DNA from: a virus
Strand: one strand, 5' to 3'
Length of the DNA: 30,949 bases
Virus record (IMG/VR): IMGVR_UViG_3300003702_000018
Location: 1 to 30,949 of that record
Under the pieces are notes generated by a model, which saw only the letters and a list, made by a program, of their open reading frames with translations, was not told the DNA's origin and did not search any database. This document shows positions 1-7,550 of this stretch, piece by piece. Both the position numbers and the translations under genes were made by a program. Every line of letters begins with the position of its first letter. Position 1 is the first letter of the stretch.

Positions 1-136
1 CAACACCAAGTTCTCTCCACTCAGAAAAATATTGATGAGCTTGAGCAGATAAAAACCATAAGTCTTTATCTAGTTCCCAATGACGAGGTCCGTGGAAGGT
101 ACATTTAAGTTTACCAGACCATACTTTACTTGCCAC
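1..136 (-). CDS. Unidentified protein, 3' end cut by window edge
   Basis: The first 45 codons of a minus-strand gene run off the left edge. I place the start at a GTG (134-136), because an AAGGAG ribosome binding site lies about 10 bases upstream and the frame is open from there to the edge. The start lies inside the 3' end of the lipoprotein gene, an 11-base overlap typical of this tightly packed genome. The visible peptide is rich in Trp and aromatic residues (WELDKDLWFLSAQAHQYF) and has no signal peptide. I do not recognise the family. Its position after lysis-like genes suggests a late gene, but that is inference. Confidence 0.55.
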   Translation of the reverse strand, partial: MASKVWSGKLKCTFHGPRHWELDKDLWFLSAQAHQYFSEWRELGV

Positions 137-479
137 CTTCGTAATACTCCTTATACTTTTGTAGAATGATTACATACTCGCCCAGCTTTATTCTTATCTC
201 TGCTAAGTTTAACGCCAAAGTTCCATAATCTTTATGTCGCAATGCAAACAATGCTACACCTTCATTATCTTTTCTTAGTGTTTCCCACACTTCAGTTATA
301 TTTTCTTCCGTCACAATAATCCACTCAACATCGTGTAAAACTACAGGTTTAGGAGCATCAATACTTAACTGTAATTTTTCTTTTGGAGCAGTAAGAATTT
401 CAAGTGACTTTATTCCTTTTCCTGCACACCCCATTAATAAAAGTGGTGTCAATATCAAAATCATCATCAACCTTTTCAT
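126..479 (-). CDS. Putative lipoprotein, outer-spanin-like
   Basis: This 117-residue protein has a classic lipoprotein signal: MKRLMM, a hydrophobic stretch, then the lipobox LMGC with Cys18 as the expected lipidated residue. The mature part (about 99 residues) ends in a charged region rich in Lys, Glu and Tyr. The ATG at 479 is chosen over an upstream in-frame ATG because a GAGGA ribosome binding site precedes it and the signal sequence starts there. It is the last of three exported proteins (933-1397, 490-933, 126-479). An outer-membrane spanin partner for the coiled-coil protein at 933-1397 is a reasonable role, inferred from the lipobox and neighbours rather than from a domain match. Confidence 0.65.
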   Translation of the reverse strand: MKRLMMILILTPLLLMGCAGKGIKSLEILTAPKEKLQLSIDAPKPVVLHDVEWIIVTEENITEVWETLRKDNEGVALFALRHKDYGTLALNLAEIRIKLGEYVIILQKYKEYYEGGK

Positions 480-489
480 AATTTTTTCC

Positions 490-933
490 TCAATCATTAG
501 CATATATACCAAGTTGAGTTGCACAAGTATTAGTAGGTCCTAATACAGCATGTGCAGCTTCCTCACTATTAACACCATTCACATCTATCTGTGGCACTAT
601 CTTATTTAAAAAATCTTCTTCAGTATATTCTAACTGAAATCTCCTAACAATACATCTACAAAATTTAGGACCTATAGATATTAACAATTTTAAATCATAT
701 CCAATACCTGTTAATCTACCATTAGACACCCTGGTCTCTAATCTATCCATACACATAACATCCCATTCTTCTATAGTACTATCTTCATAAGGACAAGCAG
801 CACGACTTACTCCGTCATATGCTGACATACACGGGCCCGAAGGCCATGGATTACCACGAACAACGTCAGCAGCATATATTTTAGATGTAAATAATAACAT
901 TATTAACAACCCACCAAGAAAAGATATCTTCAT
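490..933 (-). CDS. Secreted cysteine-rich protein of unknown function
   Basis: A 147-residue protein with a Sec-type signal peptide: MKIS, a hydrophobic core to about residue 18, and a likely cleavage after the Ala-Ala near residues 21-22. The mature part has six cysteines, an even number that would allow three disulfides in the periplasm, and no further membrane segment. The start has a good ribosome binding site (GGAGAAGG) and its ATG overlaps the stop codon of the preceding gene (TAATG), so translation is probably coupled. It lies between a membrane-anchored coiled-coil protein and a lipoprotein, which suggests a lysis or envelope role. I do not recognise a catalytic motif. Confidence 0.7.
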   Translation of the reverse strand: MKISFLGGLLIMLLFTSKIYAADVVRGNPWPSGPCMSAYDGVSRAACPYEDSTIEEWDVMCMDRLETRVSNGRLTGIGYDLKLLISIGPKFCRCIVRRFQLEYTEEDFLNKIVPQIDVNGVNSEEAAHAVLGPTNTCATQLGIYAND

Positions 934-1397
934 TACTTACCTTCTCCGGTGTATTTAGGATGTATTGAGGGACACTCACTATTAAACTGAGAAGGCTTAC
1001 TAGCATTCTTTTCTTGTTCTGTTAATGGTGAACCAGTCAATATCTCAAAACACCTCATAACTCTATCAGAGGCTCTGTTAATAACTCTTTGGACAAGGAC
1101 AGGTTTATTCTGGGCAAGAATATCTAATTCATGCTTGCCTAGTTTGCCAGCGAGATTATTTTTCTCAGTAGTTAATTGATTAGTTCTATCACGCAATTCA
1201 TTATTAGCTTTTTGAATGGCCTCAGCCTGTCGTGATAGACTTTCTATAACAGCGTTCTGCTCTGTAACAGCACCTTCAAGTTTTGCATGATTAACTTCTA
1301 ATACTTTATTGTCAGCTTGTAACTTTTGTATCCAAGTATAGCCTCCAAAACCACCTGCACCTAGTAAGATTACTAGAATAATAACAACTTGTATCAT
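933..1397 (-). CDS. Membrane-anchored coiled-coil protein, inner-spanin-like
   Basis: The 154-residue protein starts with an uncleaved-looking membrane segment (about residues 2-20, VVIILVILLGAGGFGG) followed by a long Gln/Asn/Glu/Lys/Leu-rich coiled coil (about 25-95) and a C-terminal part with two cysteines. One membrane anchor followed by a periplasmic coiled coil is the architecture of phage inner spanins (Rz type), which join the membranes at lysis. The start at 1397 follows a strong GAGGAG ribosome binding site. The lipoprotein encoded 450 bases downstream is the natural candidate partner. The assignment rests on architecture and context only. Confidence 0.65.
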   Translation of the reverse strand: MIQVVIILVILLGAGGFGGYTWIQKLQADNKVLEVNHAKLEGAVTEQNAVIESLSRQAEAIQKANNELRDRTNQLTTEKNNLAGKLGKHELDILAQNKPVLVQRVINRASDRVMRCFEILTGSPLTEQEKNASKPSQFNSECPSIHPKYTGEGK

Positions 1398-1416
1398 AAT
1401 AACTCCTCGTCAATAT

Positions 1417-1875
1417 TTACTTCACGTTACTGAAAGCTAACTGCGCTACCTTCTTAAAACTATTAATATCTTTATTTAAGAGTTTGTTCATTTTCTGTTG
1501 ATTAACAGTATTCACTTTATTATAAACTTGTTGTATAGCAGAAGCGGTATACAAATCTACCATATGTTTCTTGCCACCCAACTTAACGTGACTTGCCTGT
1601 TTATCTTTTACAATACGATCAATCGTAGCCATTGCATCCACTTTTGCTTCAGAGACTTCTACTTCTTCTTTCTTAGCAGTTGCCTTTTGACGTTGATATC
1701 GTGCCTCTCTTTCATCGTGTTGTTTCTCACTCTTTCGACGGGCTTCTCTATCAAATTTAGCCTGCTTCTGCCACTCTGTCTCATCAATTTCTACTTCTTC
1801 TTTAGTAGGTTGAAACTTGGCCATACCAGATTTCCCCACTTTATACTTCGCAAGTTTACCAGGCTTTTTAGGCAT
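1417..1875 (-). CDS. C-terminal part of the large modular virion protein (frameshifted)
   Basis: Read from its first ATG (1875) this gives a 152-residue, highly charged protein (Lys, Glu, Gln). The ATG has no ribosome binding site, and the frame stays open upstream to about 2256 without any other start codon, overlapping the 3' end of the 1085-residue gene. In that upstream stretch it reads as a smooth continuation of the large protein (FANKRRKGIATAADKLSKED), with a tail of Glu/Lys-rich sequence. It is therefore best seen as the C-terminus of the 2133-5390 product, separated by a one-base shift. Its last 60 residues (a HVKLGGKKHMVDLY segment, then Asn/Lys-rich helix) look like a folded domain. 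Function is unknown. Confidence 0.7.
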   Translation of the reverse strand: MPKKPGKLAKYKVGKSGMAKFQPTKEEVEIDETEWQKQAKFDREARRKSEKQHDEREARYQRQKATAKKEEVEVSEAKVDAMATIDRIVKDKQASHVKLGGKKHMVDLYTASAIQQVYNKVNTVNQQKMNKLLNKDINSFKKVAQLAFSNVK

Positions 1876-2132
1876 GGCTGACTTAGGTATACTCGCAGGA
1901 GCAGACCACTCTTTATGTTTTTCCGGTTTGAACTCAGGAGTAGGACCTTCATCAACCTCACGGGCTTCTGCTTTGCTATAAAAGGTGCCGCGGGAGGTCT
2001 CAATCTTCTTTACTCCTTTTTTCTTAAGCGCAAGCTCTCTATCGTCAGCTTCTTTCTCTTTTGCTCTACCTCGTGCAATGGCCTGTGCAGATGCTATCTT
2101 TCCTGCTTGAGCAAAACCAATCTCATCTAACT

Positions 2133-5100
2133 CTACATCTTCTTTTGATAATTTATCAGCTGCCGTTGCAATACCTTTCCGTCTTTTGTTTGCAAAGCCA
2201 TACCAGCATCGGTCGATGACGATGCTGCCTTTTTCACATAAGAACCCAATGTCTTTTTAGAAAGTTCATCAATCGTTGCCTGGATCAACAGATTAGTTTC
2301 TTCTACTTCTTCAGCTTCCATACCTGGGGTTGATTTAGGTACAACTTTAACATTACCATTAGGCAGTGTAATCAACTTATGAGTTTTGGTATTATACTGA
2401 GGTTTGATTTTATGTTTTGTACCTACTGATGTGTGCGTTGCTGTAGTTTCACCCGGCACGTGCTTCTCTGTTACAGCTACCTCTACATTTTCATGCACAT
2501 CTATATCAGGAAACTTTTTCTTAACTGCTTCTCGGACTTTGCGGATTTCAGCTTCCGTTCCATGTTGTGCAACTCTAGCTAATGCATTACGAGCATGGGA
2601 CGCATCAGGAATAGGATATGAACCCCCCTGTTTTCCTTCGGGTCCCGTTCCCTTACCAGGCAATGCAAAGTCTCCCTTCGGAAGATCCTGTCTTTCTTTG
2701 TATGAAAGTTTATCATCTCTCATAAAATGAATCTTATCTACCGTAGCCTGTATCAGCGGATTGATTTCTTCAGCAGTAGAACCTTTAGGAGCTTTCTCTT
2801 TTTCTTTAGCCTGTAAGGCTTTAGTAGTAGCACCCTTAGGTAACTTACGCATGGTCTCTTTATCTTTAAGTTGGTCGTGCCACTTTGACTGTCCCATCTT
2901 AGGTTCGATATAATCATTTTCTTCAGTTTTCTTATCCGCTCTTGCTTTAGCAGCTATAAGACTTTCTTTTTCCCTAGCCTTTTGAGCAGCCGCTTGTGAT
3001 TTATAACTAGCATCATACTGCATACGGGCGGCATCACTCAATTCATCAAGATTAACATCTTCACCATGCATACCCGTGTGACCCTTCTTATGTTTCCAAT
3101 CCGGATCATCTTTGTCTATCTCACCACGTTCTTTCTTGGCATACTTCTTTTCAATATCGCCTTTCTTTTTCTTACCTTTATCAGTATCGGATGTAGCATC
3201 TCTACTAGCATCTTTTGCACGATAATAAGCTCGAATGGCATCTACTGTACGACGAGTATCTGGAACATCAACTTCCTTTTCAGATAACGCTCTCGTTACT
3301 GCTTCAACTGTCGAATGCGTTTCTTCAGCAGTAGGATGTTTCTTACTGCGAGTTGCTTCGGCTTCATCATCTCGGTCAAGTAGATTTTGCTTCTTCATCT
3401 TCTTATGAGCCTTAATAGCTTCAGCCGTAGGATATTTCTTGCTTCGAGTTGCCTCGGCTTCGTCATCCCGATCTAATAGATTTTGTTTTTTTGTTGTTTT
3501 TAATTTTCGATTGGGGCCCCACTTCTCACCTAATCTATCAACGACGGCAGCAAGTAATGGAGACATCTCTTCCTTTTTCTCTTTCTCGCCGGTTTCATCT
3601 TTGGCGTGCTTCCAATCTTTGTCTATTTTTTTCATTCTTTTTCGATCCTCTCCAGCATCTGCTCGATCCTGTTTAGCCATTTTCTCTCGACCATGTTCTT
3701 TATCCCAATCTGCTCTCTTACGATCTTTCCATTGATCTTTATAAAGAGCCGTTGCATGATCGTCCTTAGGAGTGCTTGCTGCTTCCTCTACGTCACCTTT
3801 AATACGACCTCGCAATTCTTTTTTATAATCTGTAGTAGTAATACGATCTACCGTTTCTATATCTTCTGGACGTTTTACCATCTTGCGTAAACTCGCCTTA
3901 ACTGAACCTGAACTTGTTCCGTCCATATAGATAGTGGGCAACCCAGCTACTTTTACTTTAAATGTTGCTTCTTCTAAAGTATCTTCTTCTGTTTCCTCTC
4001 CCACTGCTCGTCTTTTCAAACGTGACATTCTTGTGATATGTTGTTTTGTCAAACGATCTTTCATATTGCTAAAATTCTGTTTTTGAGCTTCAATCGCAGG
4101 ATCGACTGCATCATCAATGCGGGTAGCCTGTCTTTCTTTTTGTGCTTGAACCGCCTTGGCCCATATAGCAGCTTGTCTTTCATCTTTTCCTTTTACTCGA
4201 ACATCAGGTTCTTCACCCGGCGTCATTTCTTTTGCATAATTCGCATAGGCCGCAGTTCCAATTTCACGGGCTTCTCGTTTTAATGCTTTATGCATTTTCT
4301 TTTGAGCACTAGGCATCCCCTTTAATCTAGCTCCAGGTTTCAGCTGTTGAACTTCTCCACCCTGCTTCTTAAATTTAGCCAATGATTTATTAAGCTGTGA
4401 ACCATCTTTAGCTGAATGAATTTCATCAACCTCTTCTTCTTTTCCAACTGGATCTTTATCTTGATCTTTAGCATCTTTTTCTTGAGCAAGCCATTCTTTA
4501 TGATTAATTTCTGGATGCACCGCCTCACAATTATGATCTTCTTTCTGCACAGATTTACTAATAGCTTTACGTCGCTTGTGCAAATACTTGTCCGTAGAAT
4601 CTACATCACCATCATTATCAATATCTGCGTCCTTACGGTCTTTATGTTTACCTTTAAGTGCTTTAGGGTTTACATCATCTAAAGCCTCAGCTAAAGACCA
4701 TCCCTGTTGCCGCAACACTTTACCACGAGCACGCCAAATAGCTTTAGCGATAACCTTAACCGTACCATCTTTGACGATCAATCTATGTGTCTTGGTGTTA
4801 AAACTAGGTTTAATTTTTTGTCTCGATCCTACCTGAGTATGTGTAGCTGGATCATAATCACTAGGATCATGCTTCTCTACTAGTACTTGTTCAACAGCAT
4901 TTTCAAGACTACCTTCCTTTGTATTAAGATACTTATTCTTAGGTAAAGTAAGAATTGCTCTTCCTGTGTCAGGATTTATTTGCGGTGTCTCACTATCTAC
5001 AGCCCTATGCACAGCTGCCTCAAGACTACCAGGTCTAGTTTCAAGATATTTCTTACTCATAATCGTATCTTCCTTTAATTCGGTTTCTTCCTTTGTAAAT

Positions 5101-5390
5101 GTTGGAATGAAAGGGTTGCCCTGCATACCAAACATACTTAATTTTTTCTTCAATTCTCTCTCTCGGAGTTTTTCTTGTCGTTCTCTAATTCTCTTTACTG
5201 CGGCTCGATAATTTTTTTTTCTACCATCTACTTTATAATCATTCAAATTTGTCAAATTTACCAAATCTAATTTCTTTTTCTTTCTCACCATTACTCTAGG
5301 TGATTTACCTAAAAGAGGATTCCAATTTGCTACACCACTTGTATTATTTGCTGGCGCATCTTCCTTTTTATAATCCTTAAACTTTTTCAT
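2133..5390 (-). CDS. Large charged modular protein, probable virion or internal protein
   Basis: The 1085-residue product is dominated by Lys, Glu, Asp, Arg and Ala, with many predicted helices and no membrane segment. It is modular. A KYLETRPGSLEAAVHRAV unit (about 112-131) is repeated as KYLNTKEGSLENAVEQVL (about 148-167). A THTQVGSRQKIKPSFNTKTH unit (about 180-200) recurs as THTSVGTKHKIKPQYNTKTH near the C-terminus. A KKQNLLDRDDEAEATRSKK unit is tandemly duplicated (about 635-690). A DIDNDGDVDSTD segment (about 255-266) looks like a calcium loop. I associate KYLETxPGSLE proteins with marine T4-like phages, where they are unassigned. The ATG overlaps the previous stop (ATGA). The C-terminus probably continues in another frame to 1417. 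Scaffold, internal or baseplate-associated roles are possible. Confidence 0.8.
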   Translation of the reverse strand: MKKFKDYKKEDAPANNTSGVANWNPLLGKSPRVMVRKKKKLDLVNLTNLNDYKVDGRKKNYRAAVKRIRERQEKLRERELKKKLSMFGMQGNPFIPTFTKEETELKEDTIMSKKYLETRPGSLEAAVHRAVDSETPQINPDTGRAILTLPKNKYLNTKEGSLENAVEQVLVEKHDPSDYDPATHTQVGSRQKIKPSFNTKTHRLIVKDGTVKVIAKAIWRARGKVLRQQGWSLAEALDDVNPKALKGKHKDRKDADIDNDGDVDSTDKYLHKRRKAISKSVQKEDHNCEAVHPEINHKEWLAQEKDAKDQDKDPVGKEEEVDEIHSAKDGSQLNKSLAKFKKQGGEVQQLKPGARLKGMPSAQKKMHKALKREAREIGTAAYANYAKEMTPGEEPDVRVKGKDERQAAIWAKAVQAQKERQATRIDDAVDPAIEAQKQNFSNMKDRLTKQHITRMSRLKRRAVGEETEEDTLEEATFKVKVAGLPTIYMDGTSSGSVKASLRKMVKRPEDIETVDRITTTDYKKELRGRIKGDVEEAASTPKDDHATALYKDQWKDRKRADWDKEHGREKMAKQDRADAGEDRKRMKKIDKDWKHAKDETGEKEKKEEMSPLLAAVVDRLGEKWGPNRKLKTTKKQNLLDRDDEAEATRSKKYPTAEAIKAHKKMKKQNLLDRDDEAEATRSKKHPTAEETHSTVEAVTRALSEKEVDVPDTRRTVDAIRAYYRAKDASRDATSDTDKGKKKKGDIEKKYAKKERGEIDKDDPDWKHKKGHTGMHGEDVNLDELSDAARMQYDASYKSQAAAQKAREKESLIAAKARADKKTEENDYIEPKMGQSKWHDQLKDKETMRKLPKGATTKALQAKEKEKAPKGSTAEEINPLIQATVDKIHFMRDDKLSYKERQDLPKGDFALPGKGTGPEGKQGGSYPIPDASHARNALARVAQHGTEAEIRKVREAVKKKFPDIDVHENVEVAVTEKHVPGETTATHTSVGTKHKIKPQYNTKTHKLITLPNGNVKVVPKSTPGMEAEEVEETNLLIQATIDELSKKTLGSYVKKAASSSTDAGMALQTKDGKVLQRQLINYQKKM
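2190..2200 (-). other. Probable single-base frameshift site
   Basis: Around 2194-2196 the minus strand reads GCTTTGC. Adding one T restores a continuous frame from the 1085-residue protein into the frame that ends at 1417. Without it the large ORF ends at 2133 after a short, unconvincing tail (LQTKDGKVLQRQLINYQ). I cannot tell a sequencing or assembly error from a true mutation or a translational -1 shift. No classic X-XXY-YYZ slippery heptamer is in the right frame here. Confidence 0.6.
3330..3490 (-). repeat. Tandem coding duplication in the large protein
   Basis: Two adjacent copies of about 78 bases encode KKQNLLDRDDEAEATRSKK, followed by YPTAE or HPTAE. The peptide copies are nearly identical, but the codons differ at many third positions. 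The duplication is therefore old enough to have drifted, or has been kept under protein-level selection. Confidence 0.8.
4591..4632 (-). other. EF-hand/dockerin-like calcium loop coding segment
   Basis: Residues about 254-267 of the large protein read DADIDNDGDVDSTD. Acidic residues at alternating positions with a central Gly fit the 12-residue Ca-binding loop of EF-hand and dockerin proteins (D-x-[DN]-x-[DN]-G-x-[VI]-x). Only one loop is obvious, and calcium binding is inferred. Confidence 0.55.
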
Positions 5391-6010
5391 TTTTCTTCTA
5401 AATCTTCAAGTGATACAAAAATTTCTTCCTTAGATTTTTGATGTACCACATTAAAAATGTTCTGTCCTAATATTTCTCCTGTTGGGGAAGTCTCTCCAAA
5501 AGCAACAACTATATCTCCTTTGCGACCTTTGATCTCTCCTTGATTACCAGCAAAAATATCAACCTTTAATCTATATGAACCCTTAGGTAAAGTTTCTCCT
5601 ATTCCCAATACTTCTTCGGCTAGTTCTTCCTCAGTAACATAATTATTTCCCACAAGCCATTTCTTAAATGCTCGCTCTATCATCTCCTCATCGTCTACTT
5701 GCCCAGCGAAATGTTGTTTAAGTAGAAAGAGAGCTGTTGCATAGGTACCTATCTTAGTTCTAACTCCTGGAATTTTATGCAGTATTCTTTTAAGATTAAA
5801 AATTAATCTATGCAGAAGGGTGAACGATTGTTTTTCTTCTGTGGTTGTGAGGGTGTTCGCCTTCCGTAAGAGTTTACCATCCTTATCTATGATGCCTAGT
5901 TTGTAAGCAGGCTGGTCTTCCCACGGTGTAGTTAAAATTCTTAAAAACCTGTAAGCAACAAACAGGTCAATTGCTACACCTTCACCTAAATATTCTCTAT
6001 TGTTTCCCAT
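5387..6010 (-). CDS. Conserved-looking phage structural protein, function unknown
   Basis: A 207-residue soluble protein. Its N-terminal part (YLGEGVAIDLFVAYRFLRIL, then a TPWEDQPAYKLGIIDKDGK segment) is followed by a helical middle (about 60-130) and a beta-rich C-terminal third with many Gly and Val. Proteins with a LGEGVAIDLF...AYKLGIIDKDGK start are familiar to me from marine T4-like phages as unassigned virion-region proteins. The ATG at 6010 lies 25 bases inside the upstream gene and has no clear ribosome binding site, so coupled translation is likely. A slightly later start cannot be excluded. Its stop overlaps the ATG of the large modular protein. Confidence 0.7.
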   Translation of the reverse strand: MGNNREYLGEGVAIDLFVAYRFLRILTTPWEDQPAYKLGIIDKDGKLLRKANTLTTTEEKQSFTLLHRLIFNLKRILHKIPGVRTKIGTYATALFLLKQHFAGQVDDEEMIERAFKKWLVGNNYVTEEELAEEVLGIGETLPKGSYRLKVDIFAGNQGEIKGRKGDIVVAFGETSPTGEILGQNIFNVVHQKSKEEIFVSLEDLEEK

Positions 6011-6348
6011 ACAAATTTATCTATTGGTATCTCTTCCATCTCTCTTGGTCGTAACATTTGTAACTTTTTCAAAAAAACTATTAATGTTGGCCAATAAGGC
6101 TGTTCTATTTTAAACAATAATAATGTACTTGCAGCTTCCACTCCGAACACATTTTGCAAAATAATAATATGGTTTAATATCAGCCGTTCTTTTAAAACGC
6201 CCGATTCATAATATTTTTTAAAGAGTCGTTTCAGATATTTAAATCTCTTTATATCTTCTTCAAACTCCCTTTCACCATCCACATGGGGATTTTCATAATG
6301 ACGCCAGGCGAACTGTTGCCAATTCTCCTGGGTAATTCGCTCAAACAT
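5986..6348 (-). CDS. Conserved small phage protein, helical
   Basis: A 120-residue protein, mostly helical, with the segment EFEEDIKRFKYLKRLFKKYY (about 28-47) followed by ERLILNHIIILQNVFGVEAA (about 54-73). I recognise this pattern as a small protein common in T4-like phages next to structural genes, but no function is known to me. It is separated from the upstream gene by four bases and overlaps the downstream gene by 25 bases. No signal peptide or catalytic motif is visible. The hydrophobic stretch in the middle is too broken for a membrane span. Confidence 0.7.
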   Translation of the reverse strand: MFERITQENWQQFAWRHYENPHVDGEREFEEDIKRFKYLKRLFKKYYESGVLKERLILNHIIILQNVFGVEAASTLLLFKIEQPYWPTLIVFLKKLQMLRPREMEEIPIDKFVWETIENI

Positions 6349-6352
6349 TAAA

Positions 6353-6790
6353 TCATACTATCTTTGCATATACTTTGGTACTTCCTGTAGGAAGAGTTTC
6401 AAACTCCATTCGCAAACTCAAGCCTGCTCCATCAAGTCGATTAGTTATTCCATCATCATCTACAAACTCATCATATGGAGTATCTAAATCTTTACCAAAT
6501 CTACCACCCCACTGTGACAATGGAACTGTAACGTCTCCTTTTCCTTCAGGTAAATCTACTTTTGGAAATTGTAGTCCTAGTCTCATCAAAAAATTTCTTA
6601 ACTGATGTACAGCCGATTCGGGAATAAGATATTCACGATCAGCAATAGAACCTACAAAAGCATTAATCCTTTTTAATACTACTGGATTAGTTACATCAAA
6701 CGGATCAAATTCGTTATGTGTAACGGGTTCTTGATTCCAAATACCTGTAGCTCCTGTTACCTCTGTAATGTATTGTTTAAAATTTTTCAT
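6353..6790 (-). CDS. Virion-region protein with capsid-targeting-like N-terminus
   Basis: A 145-residue protein beginning MKNFKQYITEVTGATG. The first ten residues fit the pattern of T4 capsid-targeting sequences (MK-x-aromatic-x-x-aromatic-[LI]-x-E), which the T4 prohead protease cuts after (L/I)xE; here the site would be ITE/V. The rest is acidic and beta-rich (WGGRFGKDLDTPYDEFVDDD, about 93-112), with no recognised domain. The ribosome binding site is weak (GAGAAAAC). The targeting motif is shared with genes at 8218, 9810, 11036 and 11367, suggesting that it is packaged inside the head or processed during assembly. Confidence 0.7.
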   Translation of the reverse strand: MKNFKQYITEVTGATGIWNQEPVTHNEFDPFDVTNPVVLKRINAFVGSIADREYLIPESAVHQLRNFLMRLGLQFPKVDLPEGKGDVTVPLSQWGGRFGKDLDTPYDEFVDDDGITNRLDGAGLSLRMEFETLPTGSTKVYAKIV

Positions 6791-6805
6791 TTTTGTTTTC
6801 TCGGT

Positions 6806-6988
6806 TTATTCTTCTTCTATTGTATCAAGAAAATTATCACACTGTTGTAAAGCACCATGCAGAGCATACAGTCTAGCCCGTAATTGTTCTTGCTGTTCTG
6901 TATACTCTGTTAGTGTTCTCTCCACATTGCGTATATCGTTTTGAATTGCTGTTTTTCTTTCCTCAATAGCATCTTTATCAATTGACAT
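6806..6988 (-). CDS. Short coiled-coil protein
   Basis: A 60-residue protein that is almost entirely one amphipathic helix (about 8-58, rich in Glu, Gln, Arg and Leu), consistent with a dimeric coiled coil. The start is set at 6988 rather than the upstream in-frame ATG (7006), because the GGGGAG ribosome binding site lies between the two. It sits between a decoration-type protein and a capsid-targeted protein in the late block. The role is unknown; a small structural, chaperone or linker protein is possible. Confidence 0.65.
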   Translation of the reverse strand: MSIDKDAIEERKTAIQNDIRNVERTLTEYTEQQEQLRARLYALHGALQQCDNFLDTIEEE

Positions 6989-7020
6989 AATAAAATTACT
7001 CCCCATTCAATTATATAAAA

Positions 7021-7476
7021 TTAAGCAACAGTTGCACCTCGCACCGAAAGAACGTGCCATAATGTATTGGTATACATTAATGCAACATTCTGTCCGATTG
7101 CTGTGAACAGTATTGTAGTATAGTCGCCGGCACTGTTTGTTGGTGTTAAGGTTGCGTCTCCACCATCTGCCACAAAAACTACCCACTTAATTTGACCTTC
7201 TGTACCAGCAGCCATTGTTACACCGGTGTCAGCTGAGGTACTGGTTAAATGTGTAATCGCTGTAGTTACGTTTACAGCACCACCCGAACCCGACACACTC
7301 AGGGCCTGTGGTGTTTGTGCAATACCCAACCACGAAGGTAAGTAATTCAAAAAATTAGATACAACCATTTTCTTATTAACAGGTGTACCTGCAGGATCAT
7401 CAATCACATGGAACAAGTCTGCCGCAGCGATTGCTGTTCCTATATCAGTTAAAGCTGTAATCTTTTTATCAGCCAT
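7021..7476 (-). CDS. Probable virion surface/structural protein
   Basis: A 151-residue protein with the N-terminal segment [13 protein letters not shown] (residues 1-13), then [11 protein letters not shown] (about 18-28) and PVNKKM (about 32-37). I associate this opening with phage tail-fiber-like or head-decoration proteins. The rest is Gly/Ala/Thr/Val-rich beta sequence ([13 protein letters not shown]) with no cysteines, as is common in virion surface proteins. An AGGAG ribosome binding site precedes the ATG. A TTTAAATA element (7490-7497), seven of eight matches to the T4 late box, lies directly upstream. It is in tandem with the larger beta-rich protein at 7551-8126. Confidence 0.7.
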   Translation of the reverse strand: MADKKITALTDIGTAIAAADLFHVIDDPAGTPVNKKMVVSNFLNYLPSWLGIAQTPQALSVSGSGGAVNVTTAITHLTSTSADTGVTMAAGTEGQIKWVVFVADGGDATLTPTNSAGDYTTILFTAIGQNVALMYTNTLWHVLSVRGATVA

Positions 7477-7515
7477 TTTTCTTTTCTCCTATTTAAACCC
7501 TTTCGGGAATTCTAC

Positions 7516-7533
7516 TCCATGCATCTACATGGA
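7516..7533. other. Small inverted repeat between two structural genes
   Basis: TCCATG and CATGGA form a perfect six-base stem around a six-base loop in the 74-base gap between two structural genes. On the minus strand it is followed by a second mini-hairpin (CCC-GAAA-GGG, 7498-7507). Neither has a T-run, so I do not call a terminator. RNA processing or leader structure is possible. Confidence 0.3.
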
Positions 7534-7550
7534 TCACATTTAATACATTA

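Noticed and set aside
1414-1421. AGTAAATA before the coiled-coil lysis gene as a late promoter
   Set aside because: Only six of eight bases match the late consensus; kept as a possibility, not annotated.
1498-1881. Plus-strand ORF opposite the C-terminal part of the large protein
   Set aside because: No ribosome binding site, low-complexity Phe/Leu/Ser-rich product, antisense to a confident coding frame.
1791-2003. Minus-strand ORF of 70 codons
   Set aside because: It is in a different frame from the open continuation of the large protein and gives an unlikely, low-complexity basic product.
2185-2200. Programmed -1 frameshift signal
   Set aside because: No standard slippery heptamer is in the zero frame and no downstream structure is evident; a one-base indel explains the data more simply.
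7498-7533. Hairpins in the gap between structural genes as a terminator
   Set aside because: Stems are only three and six base pairs and no T-run follows on the minus strand.
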